A stretch of 64,000 nt of DNA from Streptomyces sp. Je 1-332 (GTDB lineage: Bacteria > Actinomycetota > Actinomycetes > Streptomycetales > Streptomycetaceae), in assembly GCF_040730185.1 (NCBI RefSeq), contig NZ_CP160402.1, positions 2,604,001-2,668,000 on the forward strand. Direction: 5' to 3'. The position numbers and the translations under genes were made by a program. This document shows, one piece after another, positions 41,001-50,433 of the stretch (within the stretch, counting starts at the first letter, position 1; every line of letters begins with the position of its first letter). Under the pieces are notes generated by a model that saw only the letters and a list, made by a program, of their open reading frames with translations, made no database searches and had not been told where the DNA came from.

Positions 41001-42333
41001 GCTGCGTACCCCGCTGAACTCCCTGCTCATCCTGGCCCGGCTGCTCTCCGACAACCCCGACAGCAACCTCTCCGACCAGGAGGTGCAGTTCGCGACCACG
41101 ATCCACCGCTCGGGCTCCGACCTCCTCCAGCTCATCAACGACATCCTGGACCTGTCGAAGATCGAGGCCGGCCGGATGGACGTACGCCCCAAGAAGCTCC
41201 CCCTCATCAAGGTCCTCGACTACGTCCACGCGACGTTCCGTCCGCTCACCCTGGACCGCGGGCTCGCCTTCGAGGTGTCGGTCGGCGAGGACGTGCCGCG
41301 CGAGATGTTCTCGGACGAGCAGCGGCTCCAGCAGATCCTGCGCAACCTCCTGTCGAACGCGGTCAAGTTCACCGCGAGCGGCCGGGTCGAGCTGCGCGTG
41401 AGCCGCGTCAAGAACACCGGCGACCGGCGGCTCCACGAGGGCGGCGACCGGCTCTGCTTCGCCGTCACGGACACCGGCATCGGCATTCCACCCGATCAAC
41501 TGCCCGCCATCTTCGAGGCGTTCCAGCAGGCCGACGGCACCACCAACCGCAAGTACGGCGGCACCGGCCTCGGCCTCTCCATCAGCCGCGAGATCGCCGG
41601 TCTCCTCGGCGGCCGCATCACCGCGGAGAGCAGCCCGGGACAGGGCTCCACCTTCACGCTCTACGTCCCCGTGGTGCACCCCGGCCACGGGCCCGCCGCG
41701 GCGGCGTACGCGGCGACCAAGTCGCTCGCGGCGCCGGAGCTGCACGACGAGGGGGTCACCATGTCCCCGCACACCTTCCACGAACAGAACGACAGCTGGC
41801 CGACGCCCACCAAGCTGGAGGAGTACCGCGAGGGCCCGGCAGGACGCGTCCTGCGCGGGCGCCGCGTCCTGATCGTGGACGACGACATCCGCAACGTCTT
41901 CGCCCTCACCCATGTGCTGAGCCGCGTCGGCATGCCAGTCCTCTACGCGGAGAACGGCCGCGAAGGAATCGAGACCCTGGAGCGCAACCCCGACACCGAC
42001 CTCATCCTGATGGACATCATGATGCCGGAGATGGACGGCTACGAAACCATCGCCGCGATCCGCCGAACCCCACGCTGGGCCGGTCTTCCGATCATCGCGC
42101 TGACCGCCAAGGCCATGCCGGGCGACCGCGAGAAGGCCATCGAGCGGGGCGCGAACGACTATGTACCCAAACCCGTGGATGTGGACCAGCTGCTCACCGT
42201 CGCCTGCGCGCTCCTGGCCCCTGAGCGCGGGGGCACGGCAGAACCGGACACGCCCACCACCACAGATACGGCCGTCGCAACGGAACCGGCAGGCGCTCTC
42301 GGGGAGGCCGCTGTTCCGCCGACGGCCGAGTGA
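38068..42333 (+). CDS. soluble hybrid histidine kinase with HAMP array, GAF and receiver domain
   Basis: 1421 aa. Pro-rich N-terminus; a first HAMP-like region (about 50-192); six 92-residue HAMP repeats (193-744); GAF (about 760-905); a coiled coil; HisKA with phospho-acceptor His977 in [15 protein letters not shown]; HATPase ([26 protein letters not shown]); C-terminal receiver with Asp1316 in [15 protein letters not shown]. No membrane helix, so it senses inside the cell. The architecture resembles fungal group III kinases (Nik1/Os-1). I chose the ATG at 38068; the frame stays open a further 3 kb upstream but runs antisense through two real genes. A receiver gene follows 12 nt downstream. 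Confidence 0.93.
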   Translation: MSENSAMPALGYGRIPAPKPAPSPPPQAGNDPDPAPEIIPETAPEAASELRILLSAMRAARDGDFTKVTVSGHGLVAELHTVFNEMLDRSLHFDSELTRVRREIIRHGHLDERFTASPGQGSWATRVADANSLLDSLVAPAANATRVLNAVAGGDLTQRVDLHDGSRELRGDLRRLGRAVNTMVDQLSLFTGEVTRVAREVGTEGRLGGRAKVRGLSGSWRDVTEAVNTMAARLTAQVRDIALVTTAVAQGDLTRTVTVEATGELLELKLTVNTMVEQLSAFAAEVTRVAREVGTEGQLGGRAQARGVSGVWKDLTDNVNFMASNLTSQVRNIAQVTTAVANGDLSQKITVDARGEILELKSTVNTMVDQLSAFADEVTRVAREVGTEGNLGGRAQVRGVSGVWKDLTDNVNFMADNLTSQVRNIALVSTAVAQGDLGKKITVEAKGEILELKSTINTMVDQLSAFADEVTRVAREVGTEGNLGGQAQVRGVSGVWKDLTDNVNFMALNLTSQVRNIAQVTTAVANGDLSKMITVTARGEILELKDTVNTMVEQLRAFADEVTRVAREVGTDGRLGGRAQVLGVSGVWKDLTDNVNYMADNLTGQVRNIAQVATAVAQGDLSKKIDVDARGEILELKTTINTMVDTLSSFSSEVTRVAREVGSEGQLGGQARVEGVYGTWKRLTTNVNELALNLTTQVRAIAEVASAVAQGDMTRSITVETRGEVSELKNNINVMVSNLRETTRAKDWLESNLARLAGLMQGHRDLMEVADLILRELTPLVNAQYGAFFLADPEAGDATTLQTPPVKGLAFIAGYGSAQGSVVDTGAMPAHGLVRQAALEKKRILVDEVPPDYIKITSGLGDAAPASLVIIPILFEDKLLGVIELATFSRFSDVHLAFFDQFVSTIGVAINTIIANSRTESLLSESQRLATQLQDRSDELQLQQAELQRSNAELEEKAALLATSSQYKSEFLANMSHELRTPLNSLLILARLLSDNPDSNLSDQEVQFATTIHRSGSDLLQLINDILDLSKIEAGRMDVRPKKLPLIKVLDYVHATFRPLTLDRGLAFEVSVGEDVPREMFSDEQRLQQILRNLLSNAVKFTASGRVELRVSRVKNTGDRRLHEGGDRLCFAVTDTGIGIPPDQLPAIFEAFQQADGTTNRKYGGTGLGLSISREIAGLLGGRITAESSPGQGSTFTLYVPVVHPGHGPAAAAYAATKSLAAPELHDEGVTMSPHTFHEQNDSWPTPTKLEEYREGPAGRVLRGRRVLIVDDDIRNVFALTHVLSRVGMPVLYAENGREGIETLERNPDTDLILMDIMMPEMDGYETIAAIRRTPRWAGLPIIALTAKAMPGDREKAIERGANDYVPKPVDVDQLLTVACALLAPERGGTAEPDTPTTTDTAVATEPAGALGEAAVPPTAE
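38644..40299 (+). repeat. six tandem 276-bp repeats encoding HAMP units
   Basis: Units begin at 38644, 38920, 39196, 39472, 39748 and 40024, each starting with GAGGT(G/C)AC coding [10 protein letters not shown]. Units 2-4 are nearly identical in protein; units 1 and 6 are most diverged. Exact length conservation indicates duplication, or conversion between units. Confidence 0.93.
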
Positions 42334-42345
42334 GGCACTGTCACC

Positions 42346-42933
42346 ATGAGCACAGAGGTCCTGACCGACAACCGCTCGAGCATCCTCCTCGTCGATGACA
42401 TGGAGGACAATCTGATGGCTCTCGAAGCCGTCCTGGGGTCACTCAACGAACCGCTGGTACGCGCCCGTTCGGGCGAGGAGGCGATGAAGGCGCTGTTGCG
42501 CCAACGTTTCGCCGTGATCCTCCTGGACGTACGCATGCCGGGGATGGACGGCTTCGAGACCGCCACGAACATCAAACGGCTCGACCAGACCAAGGACGTG
42601 CCCATCATCTTCCTGACGGGCACCGACAACGACGCGGGCTACGCCTTCCGCGGCTATGCGACGGGCGCGGCGGACTATCTCACCAAGCCGTTCGACCCGT
42701 GGGTGCTGCGCGCCAAGGTCACCGTCTTCCTTGAACTGCACCGCAAGAACCGGCAGTTGGAGAGGATCCTGGCGCGCGAGCAGCAGCAGTTCGACGAGCT
42801 GGCGGCCCGCCTGTCGGCCATCGAGTCGCACATGGCGGCCAGCAGCCTCAAGGACATCCTCGAACTGCGCCACCACGTGACGCACATGGAGGAGCTGGTC
42901 AAGGAGATGCGGCGCGGGCGAGGTGATGTCTGA
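42346..42933 (+). CDS. single-domain response regulator with C-terminal coiled coil
   Basis: 195 aa. Receiver domain (residues 12-130) with acidic pair Asp17/18, phospho-acceptor Asp61 (VILLDVRMPGMDG), Thr in FLTGTD and Lys in YLTKPFDP. No DNA-binding domain: the rest is a coiled coil (residues 135-190). It starts 12 nt after the hybrid kinase and is probably its partner or a phosphate sink, perhaps signalling through the SpoIIE-type phosphatase. Confidence 0.92.
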   Translation: MSTEVLTDNRSSILLVDDMEDNLMALEAVLGSLNEPLVRARSGEEAMKALLRQRFAVILLDVRMPGMDGFETATNIKRLDQTKDVPIIFLTGTDNDAGYAFRGYATGAADYLTKPFDPWVLRAKVTVFLELHRKNRQLERILAREQQQFDELAARLSAIESHMAASSLKDILELRHHVTHMEELVKEMRRGRGDV

Positions 42934-42990
42934 CCTGGGGTCCGCATCAGCCCGCCCACGCACGGGAGTTGGTAGTCGGGAGCCGGGAGT

Positions 42991-44880
<1,890 letters not shown>

Positions 44881-44935
44881 GACATCCTCCGGACCCGCGA
44901 CAATGCGGCGACTGGCTGGCGGCTGCTGGTCTTGT

Positions 44936-44951
44936 TTAACTTGCGAGTAAC
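44936..44951 (-). promoter_or_regulatory. imperfect dyad TTAACTTGCGAGTAAC upstream of the acyl-CoA ligase
   Basis: Reads GTTACTCGCAAGTTAA on the gene's strand, a near-palindrome centred on CTYGCRAG. Its TTACT...AGT(T)AA form and place are like operators of TetR-type regulators of fatty-acid activation genes (inference). It lies in an unusually AT-rich stretch. Confidence 0.35.
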
Positions 44952-45025
44952 CTACGAGCAGTGATCAGAGTAGAGCGCGGAGGCCCGCCACGTAAGGGGC
45001 TTCTGCCTGTCACTTCATACAAGAA

Positions 45026-45058
45026 CGGGTCCGCCGCGCAAGAAGCGCGACGGACCCG
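45026..45058 (-). terminator. terminator after lepA
   Basis: Stem CGGGTCCG-C-CGCGC / GCGCG-A-CGGACCCG, 13 pairs with one C-A mismatch and a 5-nt AAGAA loop, 53 nt past the lepA stop. Confidence 0.75.
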
Positions 45059-45111
45059 CCGAGATGCCTCTGTGACGCCCGTGCCGGACGGGGCCACAGC
45101 TGAGGCAGGGA

Positions 45112-46983
45112 CTACTTCTTCCCCTTGCCGGGGCCGCTGTCGTCGCTGGAGAGCACCGCGATGAAGGCTTCCTGCGGCACCTCGACGGAGCCGACCATCT
45201 TCATGCGCTTCTTGCCCTCCTTCTGCTTCTCCAGGAGCTTGCGCTTACGGGAGATGTCACCGCCGTAGCACTTGGCGAGGACGTCCTTGCGGATGGCGCG
45301 GATGGTCTCGCGGGCGATGACCCGGGAGCCGATCGCGGCCTGGACGGGAATCTCGAAGGCCTGGCGCGGGATGAGCTCGCGCAGCTTGGCCACCAGGCGC
45401 ACGCCGTACGCGTACGCGGCGTCCTTGTGCGTGACGGCGGAGAAGGCGTCGACCTTGTCGCCGTGCAGCAGGATGTCGACCTTGACGAGCTGGGCGGACT
45501 GCTCGCCGGTGGGCTCGTAGTCCAGCGAGGCGTAACCGCGAGTCTTGGACTTCAGCTGGTCGAAGAAGTCGAAGACGATCTCGGCGAGCGGCAGCGTGTA
45601 GCGGATCTCCACGCGGTCCTCGGAGAGGTAGTCCATGCCGAGCAGGGTGCCGCGCCGGTTCTGGCACAGCTCCATGATCGAGCCGATGAACTCGCTGGGC
45701 GCGAGGAGCGTGGCGCGCACGACGGGCTCGAAGACCTCGTCGATCTTGCCCTCGGGGAACTCGCTCGGGTTGGTGACCGTGTGCTCGGTGCCGTCCTCCA
45801 TGACCACGCGGTAGACCACGTTCGGAGCGGTGGCGATGAGGTCGAGACCGAACTCGCGCTCGAGCCGCTCACGGATCACGTCGAGGTGGAGCAGGCCCAG
45901 GAAGCCGACGCGGAAACCGAAGCCGAGCGCGGCCGACGTCTCCGGCTCGTAGACCAGCGCGGCGTCGTTGAGCTGCAGCTTGTCCAGGGCCTCGCGCAGG
46001 TCGGGGTACTCGGAGCCGTCCAGCGGATAGAGACCCGAGAAGACCATCGGCTTCGGGTCCTTGTAACCGCCGAGGGCCTCGGTCGCACCCTTGTTCAGGG
46101 AGGTGATCGTGTCACCGACCTTGGACTGACGGACGTCCTTCACGCCGGTGATGATGTAGCCCACCTCGCCGACGCCGATGCCGTCGGCCGGGGTCATCTC
46201 GGGCGACGAGACACCGATCTCGAGCAGCTCGTGCGTGGCCCCGGTGGACATCATCCGGATCCGCTCACGCTTGTTGAGCTGGCCGTCGACCACTCGGACG
46301 TACGTCACGACGCCGCGGTACGAGTCGTACACCGAGTCGAAGATCATCGCGCGCGCGGGCGCGTCCGCGACACCGACCGGCGGCGGAACCTCGGCCACGA
46401 CCTTGTCGAGCAGCGCCTCGACGCCCATGCCGGTCTTCGCGGAGACCTTCAGCACGTCCTCGGGCTGGCAGCCGATGAGGTTGGCGAGCTCCTCGGAGAA
46501 CTTCTCCGGCTGGGCGGCCGGCAGGTCGATCTTGTTGAGCACCGGAACGATCTTGAGGTCGTTCTCCATCGCCAGGTAGAGGTTGGCGAGAGTCTGCGCC
46601 TCGATGCCCTGCGCCGCGTCCACGAGAAGGACCGTGCCCTCACAGGCCGCGAGCGAGCGGGACACCTCGTACGTGAAGTCCACGTGGCCCGGGGTGTCGA
46701 TCATGTTGAGAACGTGGGTGCTGCCCTTGTCGGGCCCCTCCGTGGGGGCCCAGGGCAGACGCACCGCCTGGGACTTGATCGTGATGCCGCGCTCACGCTC
46801 GATGTCCATGCGGTCGAGGTACTGAGCACGCATCTGCCGCTGCTCGACCACGCCGGTCAGCTGGAGCATCCGGTCGGCGAGCGTGGACTTGCCGTGGTCG
46901 ATGTGCGCGATGATGCAGAAATTACGGATCAGAGCCGGGTCGGTACGGCTCGGCTCGGGCACATTTTTAGGGGTCGCGGGCAC
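45112..46983 (-). CDS. lepA: elongation factor 4 (LepA)
   Basis: 623 aa translational GTPase. G1 [11 protein letters not shown]3 DTPGHVDF, G4 NKIDLP, and a C-terminal LepA domain with [18 protein letters not shown]. Back-translocates or remodels stalled ribosomes. I chose the GTG at 46983 ([27 protein letters not shown]); the frame is open further upstream, but only through the repeat-rich region. Divergent from rpsT with a 314-nt gap. Confidence 0.96.
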   Translation of the reverse strand: MPATPKNVPEPSRTDPALIRNFCIIAHIDHGKSTLADRMLQLTGVVEQRQMRAQYLDRMDIERERGITIKSQAVRLPWAPTEGPDKGSTHVLNMIDTPGHVDFTYEVSRSLAACEGTVLLVDAAQGIEAQTLANLYLAMENDLKIVPVLNKIDLPAAQPEKFSEELANLIGCQPEDVLKVSAKTGMGVEALLDKVVAEVPPPVGVADAPARAMIFDSVYDSYRGVVTYVRVVDGQLNKRERIRMMSTGATHELLEIGVSSPEMTPADGIGVGEVGYIITGVKDVRQSKVGDTITSLNKGATEALGGYKDPKPMVFSGLYPLDGSEYPDLREALDKLQLNDAALVYEPETSAALGFGFRVGFLGLLHLDVIRERLEREFGLDLIATAPNVVYRVVMEDGTEHTVTNPSEFPEGKIDEVFEPVVRATLLAPSEFIGSIMELCQNRRGTLLGMDYLSEDRVEIRYTLPLAEIVFDFFDQLKSKTRGYASLDYEPTGEQSAQLVKVDILLHGDKVDAFSAVTHKDAAYAYGVRLVAKLRELIPRQAFEIPVQAAIGSRVIARETIRAIRKDVLAKCYGGDISRKRKLLEKQKEGKKRMKMVGSVEVPQEAFIAVLSSDDSGPGKGKK

Positions 46984-47075
46984 GCAGGGTCCTGTCTCTT
47001 GAGGCGCCTGTCGCCTCGGGTCGGATCTATACGTAGGTTCCATGGTCCCATGGGTGAAGCACTGGGCCCGGCGTG

Positions 47076-47180
47076 GGCCGGTCCGGGTGAGGGGCGGGCC
47101 CGGATTGCGCCGGGTCCGGGTGGGGCGCGGGCCTGGATTGGGCCGGTCCGGGTTGAGCGCGGGCCCGGATTGGGCCGGCC
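47076..47180. repeat. 32-nt tandem repeat upstream of rpsT
   Basis: Three units (47076-47107, 47108-47140, 47141-47172) plus a partial fourth of GGCCGGTCCGGGT...GCGGGCCCGGATTG. The last unit junction supplies the -35 (TTGGGC) of the rpsT promoter. Between the lepA start and this repeat (46984-47075) I see no gene. Confidence 0.85.
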
Positions 47181-47199
47181 GGAGGGCGGCTGGTAATCT
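47170..47199 (+). promoter_or_regulatory. rpsT promoter
   Basis: -35 TTGGGC (47170-47175), 18-nt spacer, -10 TAATCT (47194-47199), giving a leader of about 90 nt before the ribosomal protein gene. The leader contains CTGCAG-TACCT-CTGCAG (47256-47272), a small hairpin close to the start. Confidence 0.6.
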
Positions 47200-47297
47200 G
47201 GGCAGCTGTGTCTCCTTGCCCTCTCGGTTCTGAGGCACGTGTCAAAGAAACTCATCTGCAGTACCTCTGCAGGACCTGAACCTGAAAAGGCTCTTTC

Positions 47298-47564
47298 GTG
47301 GCGAACATCAAGTCCCAGCTCAAGCGGATCAAGACCAACGAGAAGGCGCGTCAGCGCAACAAGGCAGTCAAGTCTTCCCTGAAGACCGCGATCCGCCGGG
47401 CCCGCGAGGCCGTTGCCGCTGGTGACACCCAGAAGGCCGTCGAGGCGACGCGCGAGGCTTCGCGCCAGCTCGACAAGGCCGTCTCCAAGGGCGTCATCCA
47501 CAAGAACCAGGCCGCCAACAAGAAGTCGGCGCTTGCTTCGAAGGTCGCGACCCTCCAGGGCTGA
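47298..47564 (+). CDS. rpsT: 30S ribosomal protein S20
   Basis: 88 aa, Lys/Arg-rich three-helix protein that binds the 5' domain of 16S rRNA. Begins [30 protein letters not shown] as in other actinobacteria. Transcribed alone from the promoter at 47170-47199, ended by hairpins at 47573-47590 and 47671-47698. Confidence 0.98.
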   Translation: MANIKSQLKRIKTNEKARQRNKAVKSSLKTAIRRAREAVAAGDTQKAVEATREASRQLDKAVSKGVIHKNQAANKKSALASKVATLQG

Positions 47565-47572
47565 AACCCTTG

Positions 47573-47590
47573 CCCCGGCTCGCCGGGGCG
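47573..47590 (+). terminator. rpsT terminator
   Basis: 7-bp GC stem GCCCCGG / CCGGGGC with loop CTCG, 8 nt after the rpsT stop codon. Confidence 0.7.
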
Positions 47591-47670
47591 CTGATCAATC
47601 CTCCCGCGAGGGTAATTCGAGCCCTCTACCTCGAATCGCGGACAGACCCCGCAGTACGCCACGCTGCGAC

Positions 47671-47698
47671 AATGCCCCCGGCCCACTCCGGGGGCATT
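47671..47698. terminator. second, stronger hairpin after rpsT
   Basis: Perfect 11-bp stem AATGCCCCCGG / CCGGGGGCATT, 6-nt loop. Works in either direction; probably back-up termination between convergent rpsT and holA. Confidence 0.7.
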
Positions 47699-47724
47699 GC
47701 TGTGTCCGGGGGCGTTAAGCCCCC

Positions 47725-47914
47725 GTAGGGGCGCGGGGAACGGCGCGAGCAACCACAACGGACCGGCGGCCGACGAACCTGCGGAGGCACCCCCAGGGGC
47801 GCGGGGAACTGCGCGACAAGCCACAACGGACCTGCGGCCGACGAACCGACGGAGCCACCCCAGGGGCGCGGGGAACTGCGCGAACTAGCACAACGCCCCC
47901 GCAGACACAGCACC
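47725..47914. repeat. repeat B, three tandem copies
   Basis: AGGGGCGCGGGGAAC(T/G)GCGCG starts units at 47725, 47793 and 47860 (67-68 nt period), each followed by CACAACG and a variable GC-rich part. It fills the gap between convergent rpsT and holA; no gene there. Confidence 0.85.
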
Positions 47915-47935
47915 CCGGGGGGCAACCGCACAACC

Positions 47936-48919
47936 TCAGCGGCGCGCCCGCGCAGCACGGGCAACAGAAACGACAGCCTTCTCCAACGCGTACTCGGGAT
48001 CATCGCCCCCACCCTTGACCCCCGCATCAGCCTCCGCACAGGCCCTCAACGCCACCGCCACCCCATCCGGCGTCCACCCCCGACTCTGCTGCCGAACCCG
48101 ATCAATCTTCCAGGGCGGCATACCAAGCTCCCGAGCAAGATCGGCCGGCCGCCCACCCCTCGCAGAGGACAGCTTGCCGATCGCCCGGACAGCCTGAGCG
48201 AGCGCACTGGTGATCAGGACGGGGGCGACCCCGGTCGACAAGGACCACCGCAACGCTTCGAGCGCCTCGGCGGCCCGCCCCTCCACCGCACGGTCGGCCA
48301 CGGTGAAGCTGGAGGCCTCGGCCCGCCCCGTGTAATAGCGGCCGACGACAGCCTCGTCGATCGTGCCCTCGACGTCAGCCACCAGCTGGGACACCGCCGA
48401 AGCCAGCTCCCGCAGATCGCTGCCGATCGAGTCGACCAGGGCCTGGCACGCCTCGGGAGTGGCCGAACGGCCCAGGGCACGGAACTCACTCCGTACGAAC
48501 GAGAGCCGGTCCGCGGCCTTGGTCATCTTGGGGCAGGCGACCTCACGCGCCCCGGCCTTGCGAGCCGCGTCGAGCAAGCCCTTGCCCTTGGCACCGCCCG
48601 CGTGCAGCAGGACGAGGGTGATCTCCTCGGCCGGCGCGGAGAGATACGCCTTCACGTCCTTGACCGTGTCGGCCGACAGATCCTGCGCGTTGCGTACGAC
48701 CACGACCTTGCGCTCGGCGAAGAGCGAGGGACTGGTCAGCTCGGCGAGCGTGCCCGGCTGCAACTGGTCGGAGGTGAGGTCGCGCACGTCCGTGTCCGCG
48801 TCGGCGGCGCGGGCGGCCGCGACCACCTGCTGCACGGCGCGGTCGAGGAGGAGATCCTCCTGGCCCACGGCGAGCGTGAGAGGAGCGAGCGGGTCGGCGG
48901 TATCTGTCTTCCTGGCCAT
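47936..48919 (-). CDS. holA: DNA polymerase III delta subunit
   Basis: 327 aa clamp-loader subunit, AAA+ like fold with a C-terminal helical collar. Begins MARKTDTADPLAPLTLAVGQEDLLLDRAV; the central VVVVRNAQDLS and ALAQAVRAIGKLSSARG segments are typical. The ATG at 48919 replaces the longer open frame. In actinobacteria holA lies between rpsT and comEC-comEA, as here. Confidence 0.93.
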   Translation of the reverse strand: MARKTDTADPLAPLTLAVGQEDLLLDRAVQQVVAAARAADADTDVRDLTSDQLQPGTLAELTSPSLFAERKVVVVRNAQDLSADTVKDVKAYLSAPAEEITLVLLHAGGAKGKGLLDAARKAGAREVACPKMTKAADRLSFVRSEFRALGRSATPEACQALVDSIGSDLRELASAVSQLVADVEGTIDEAVVGRYYTGRAEASSFTVADRAVEGRAAEALEALRWSLSTGVAPVLITSALAQAVRAIGKLSSARGGRPADLARELGMPPWKIDRVRQQSRGWTPDGVAVALRACAEADAGVKGGGDDPEYALEKAVVSVARAARARR

Positions 48920-49006
48920 CGCGGTCAAGCATCCCACGCGGCACTGACAGCCCACCCCGCACAGCCGGTTCCGAAGCGCCCCGCCCCGTACCGGAGAATG
49001 GGCAGG

Positions 49007-49252
49007 GTGACCGACGTACGACATGTGCTGGTGCTGCCCGACCGCGACGCCGCGGAGGAAGTGGCCGAAGAACTCCCCGACCGTTTCGGCGTGCGCGAGC
49101 AGCCCCAGCTCGTCCGTGACGCCCTGGCGGGCGAGGACGACGCCGAGGACGCCCAGTGGCTGGTCGTGATCGAGGACCCCGAGCGGCGCCTGGACCGGAC
49201 GGCACTGGACGATCTGGCGGCGGAACACGAGGGGTGGCTGGAAGCTCCCTAG
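49007..49252 (+). CDS. small acidic hypothetical protein
   Basis: 81 aa from the GTG at 49007, with GGAG 10 nt upstream; an in-frame ATG at 48998 is too close to that site. Sequence MTDVRHVLVLPDRDAAEEVAEELPDRFGVREQPQLVRDALAGEDDAEDAQWLVVIEDP has alternating strand/helix pattern and many acidic residues. I do not recognise a family. It is divergent from holA and convergent with the YceI gene (33-nt gap). Confidence 0.6.
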   Translation: MTDVRHVLVLPDRDAAEEVAEELPDRFGVREQPQLVRDALAGEDDAEDAQWLVVIEDPERRLDRTALDDLAAEHEGWLEAP

Positions 49253-49285
49253 ACCCCGGCCCGCCGGGCAGCGGGCCGCCCGGTG

Positions 49286-50251
49286 TCAGGACTTGGGCAG
49301 GACCTGTATATCGAGGTCGATCGAGATGCTGGGGCCGATCGCCGCGATGCCTCGGGCCAGCATCGTCTGCCAGTTGATCGTGAAGTCGTCGCGGTGCAGC
49401 TCGGTGGAGGCGCGGCAGGCCACGCGGGTCTCCCCCTCCAGGCCGCGGCCCACTCCGAGATACTCCGTCTCCAGCGTCACCGTGCGCGTCACCCCGTGCA
49501 GCGTCAGACCACCCGTGATCGCCCAGCGGCTGCCGCCCTTGTGCACGAAGCGGTCGCTGTAGAACTCCATCGTCGGGAAGCGCTCCACGTCGAGGAAGTC
49601 CCCGGACCGCAGGTGGTCGTCGCGCATCTTCACCGCGGTGTCGATGGAGGAGGCGTCGATGACGACGTGCATGGCCGAGTCCTCCATGCGCTCCCCCAGC
49701 CGTATGGCGCCCGCGAAGCTGTTGAACCGCCCGTGGATACGGGCGAGACCGATGTGCCGCGCGGTGAAGGCGACCGAGGAGTGCAGGGGATCGATCTCCC
49801 AGTCACCGGGCTCGGGCAGCGCCGGAGGCGGGGCTATCTGGAGCATGACGTCACCGAGCGAGGCGTGCGCGCTCTCCCCGACCGTGGCGTTCGCCCGGTA
49901 CGGAGTGAACCCCTCCGCCGAGACCGCCAGGCGGTAGTCACCGGCGGGAACGGTCGCGACGAACGAACCGAACGGATCAAGCCCCCCACCGACGACCTTG
50001 CGCCCCATGGCATCGCTCACCGCGAACTCCGCATGCCGCACCGGCTCGTTGACGGGGTCGAGCACCCGGCAGCTGAGCACCCCCGCGCTGGCCGGTACCG
50101 CCACAGCGGAAAGGGGACCGCCGCCCCGTCCGGCCCGACCCGCTCCTCCAGCCCGACCCACTCGCCCCACTCGCCCTGCCTGACCTGCCTGGCCGACTCG
50201 ATTCGTTCGACCGGCTCGGTCCGTACGTTCTCCCAGCCAACGGCCGAACAT
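49286..50251 (-). CDS. YceI-family protein with Ig-like N-terminal domain
   Basis: About 321 aa. The C-terminal 180 residues are a YceI lipocalin-like beta barrel (WEIDPLHSSVAFTARHIGLARIHGRF, LTLHGVTRTVTLETEYLG), a fold that binds polyprenoid lipids. It is preceded by a carboxypeptidase-regulatory-like beta domain (LSCRVLDPVNEPVRHAEFAVSD...DYRLAVSAEGF) and an Arg/Gly/Ala low-complexity linker. No signal peptide is evident. Start uncertain: the ATG at 50251 was chosen after GGGGGTG; GTG at 50260 is possible. Confidence 0.8.
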   Translation of the reverse strand: MFGRWLGERTDRAGRTNRVGQAGQAGRVGRVGRAGGAGRAGRGGGPLSAVAVPASAGVLSCRVLDPVNEPVRHAEFAVSDAMGRKVVGGGLDPFGSFVATVPAGDYRLAVSAEGFTPYRANATVGESAHASLGDVMLQIAPPPALPEPGDWEIDPLHSSVAFTARHIGLARIHGRFNSFAGAIRLGERMEDSAMHVVIDASSIDTAVKMRDDHLRSGDFLDVERFPTMEFYSDRFVHKGGSRWAITGGLTLHGVTRTVTLETEYLGVGRGLEGETRVACRASTELHRDDFTINWQTMLARGIAAIGPSISIDLDIQVLPKS

Positions 50252-50433
50252 TTGCGACACACCCCCGCGCACCTTGACAACTCCTGTCACGAAGAGACAT
50301 TCGATCACCGTTGCGGCATTCGATGCAACACGAACCCACTTCACTGGAATCCTGCGATAGCACTTGAACTGTCCTGAGTAACCGAGTTGGTCACCTGTAG
50401 AGGCGTTTTGGTACCCAGGCTCCGGACGACGGG

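Noticed and set aside
45427..47196. 589-codon open frame antisense to lepA
   Set aside because: Same reason; it ends in translated 32-nt repeats.
47725..47914. CRISPR-like array behind rpsT
   Set aside because: The whole 67-68-nt unit is conserved, with no unique spacers; it is a dispersed Streptomyces repeat.
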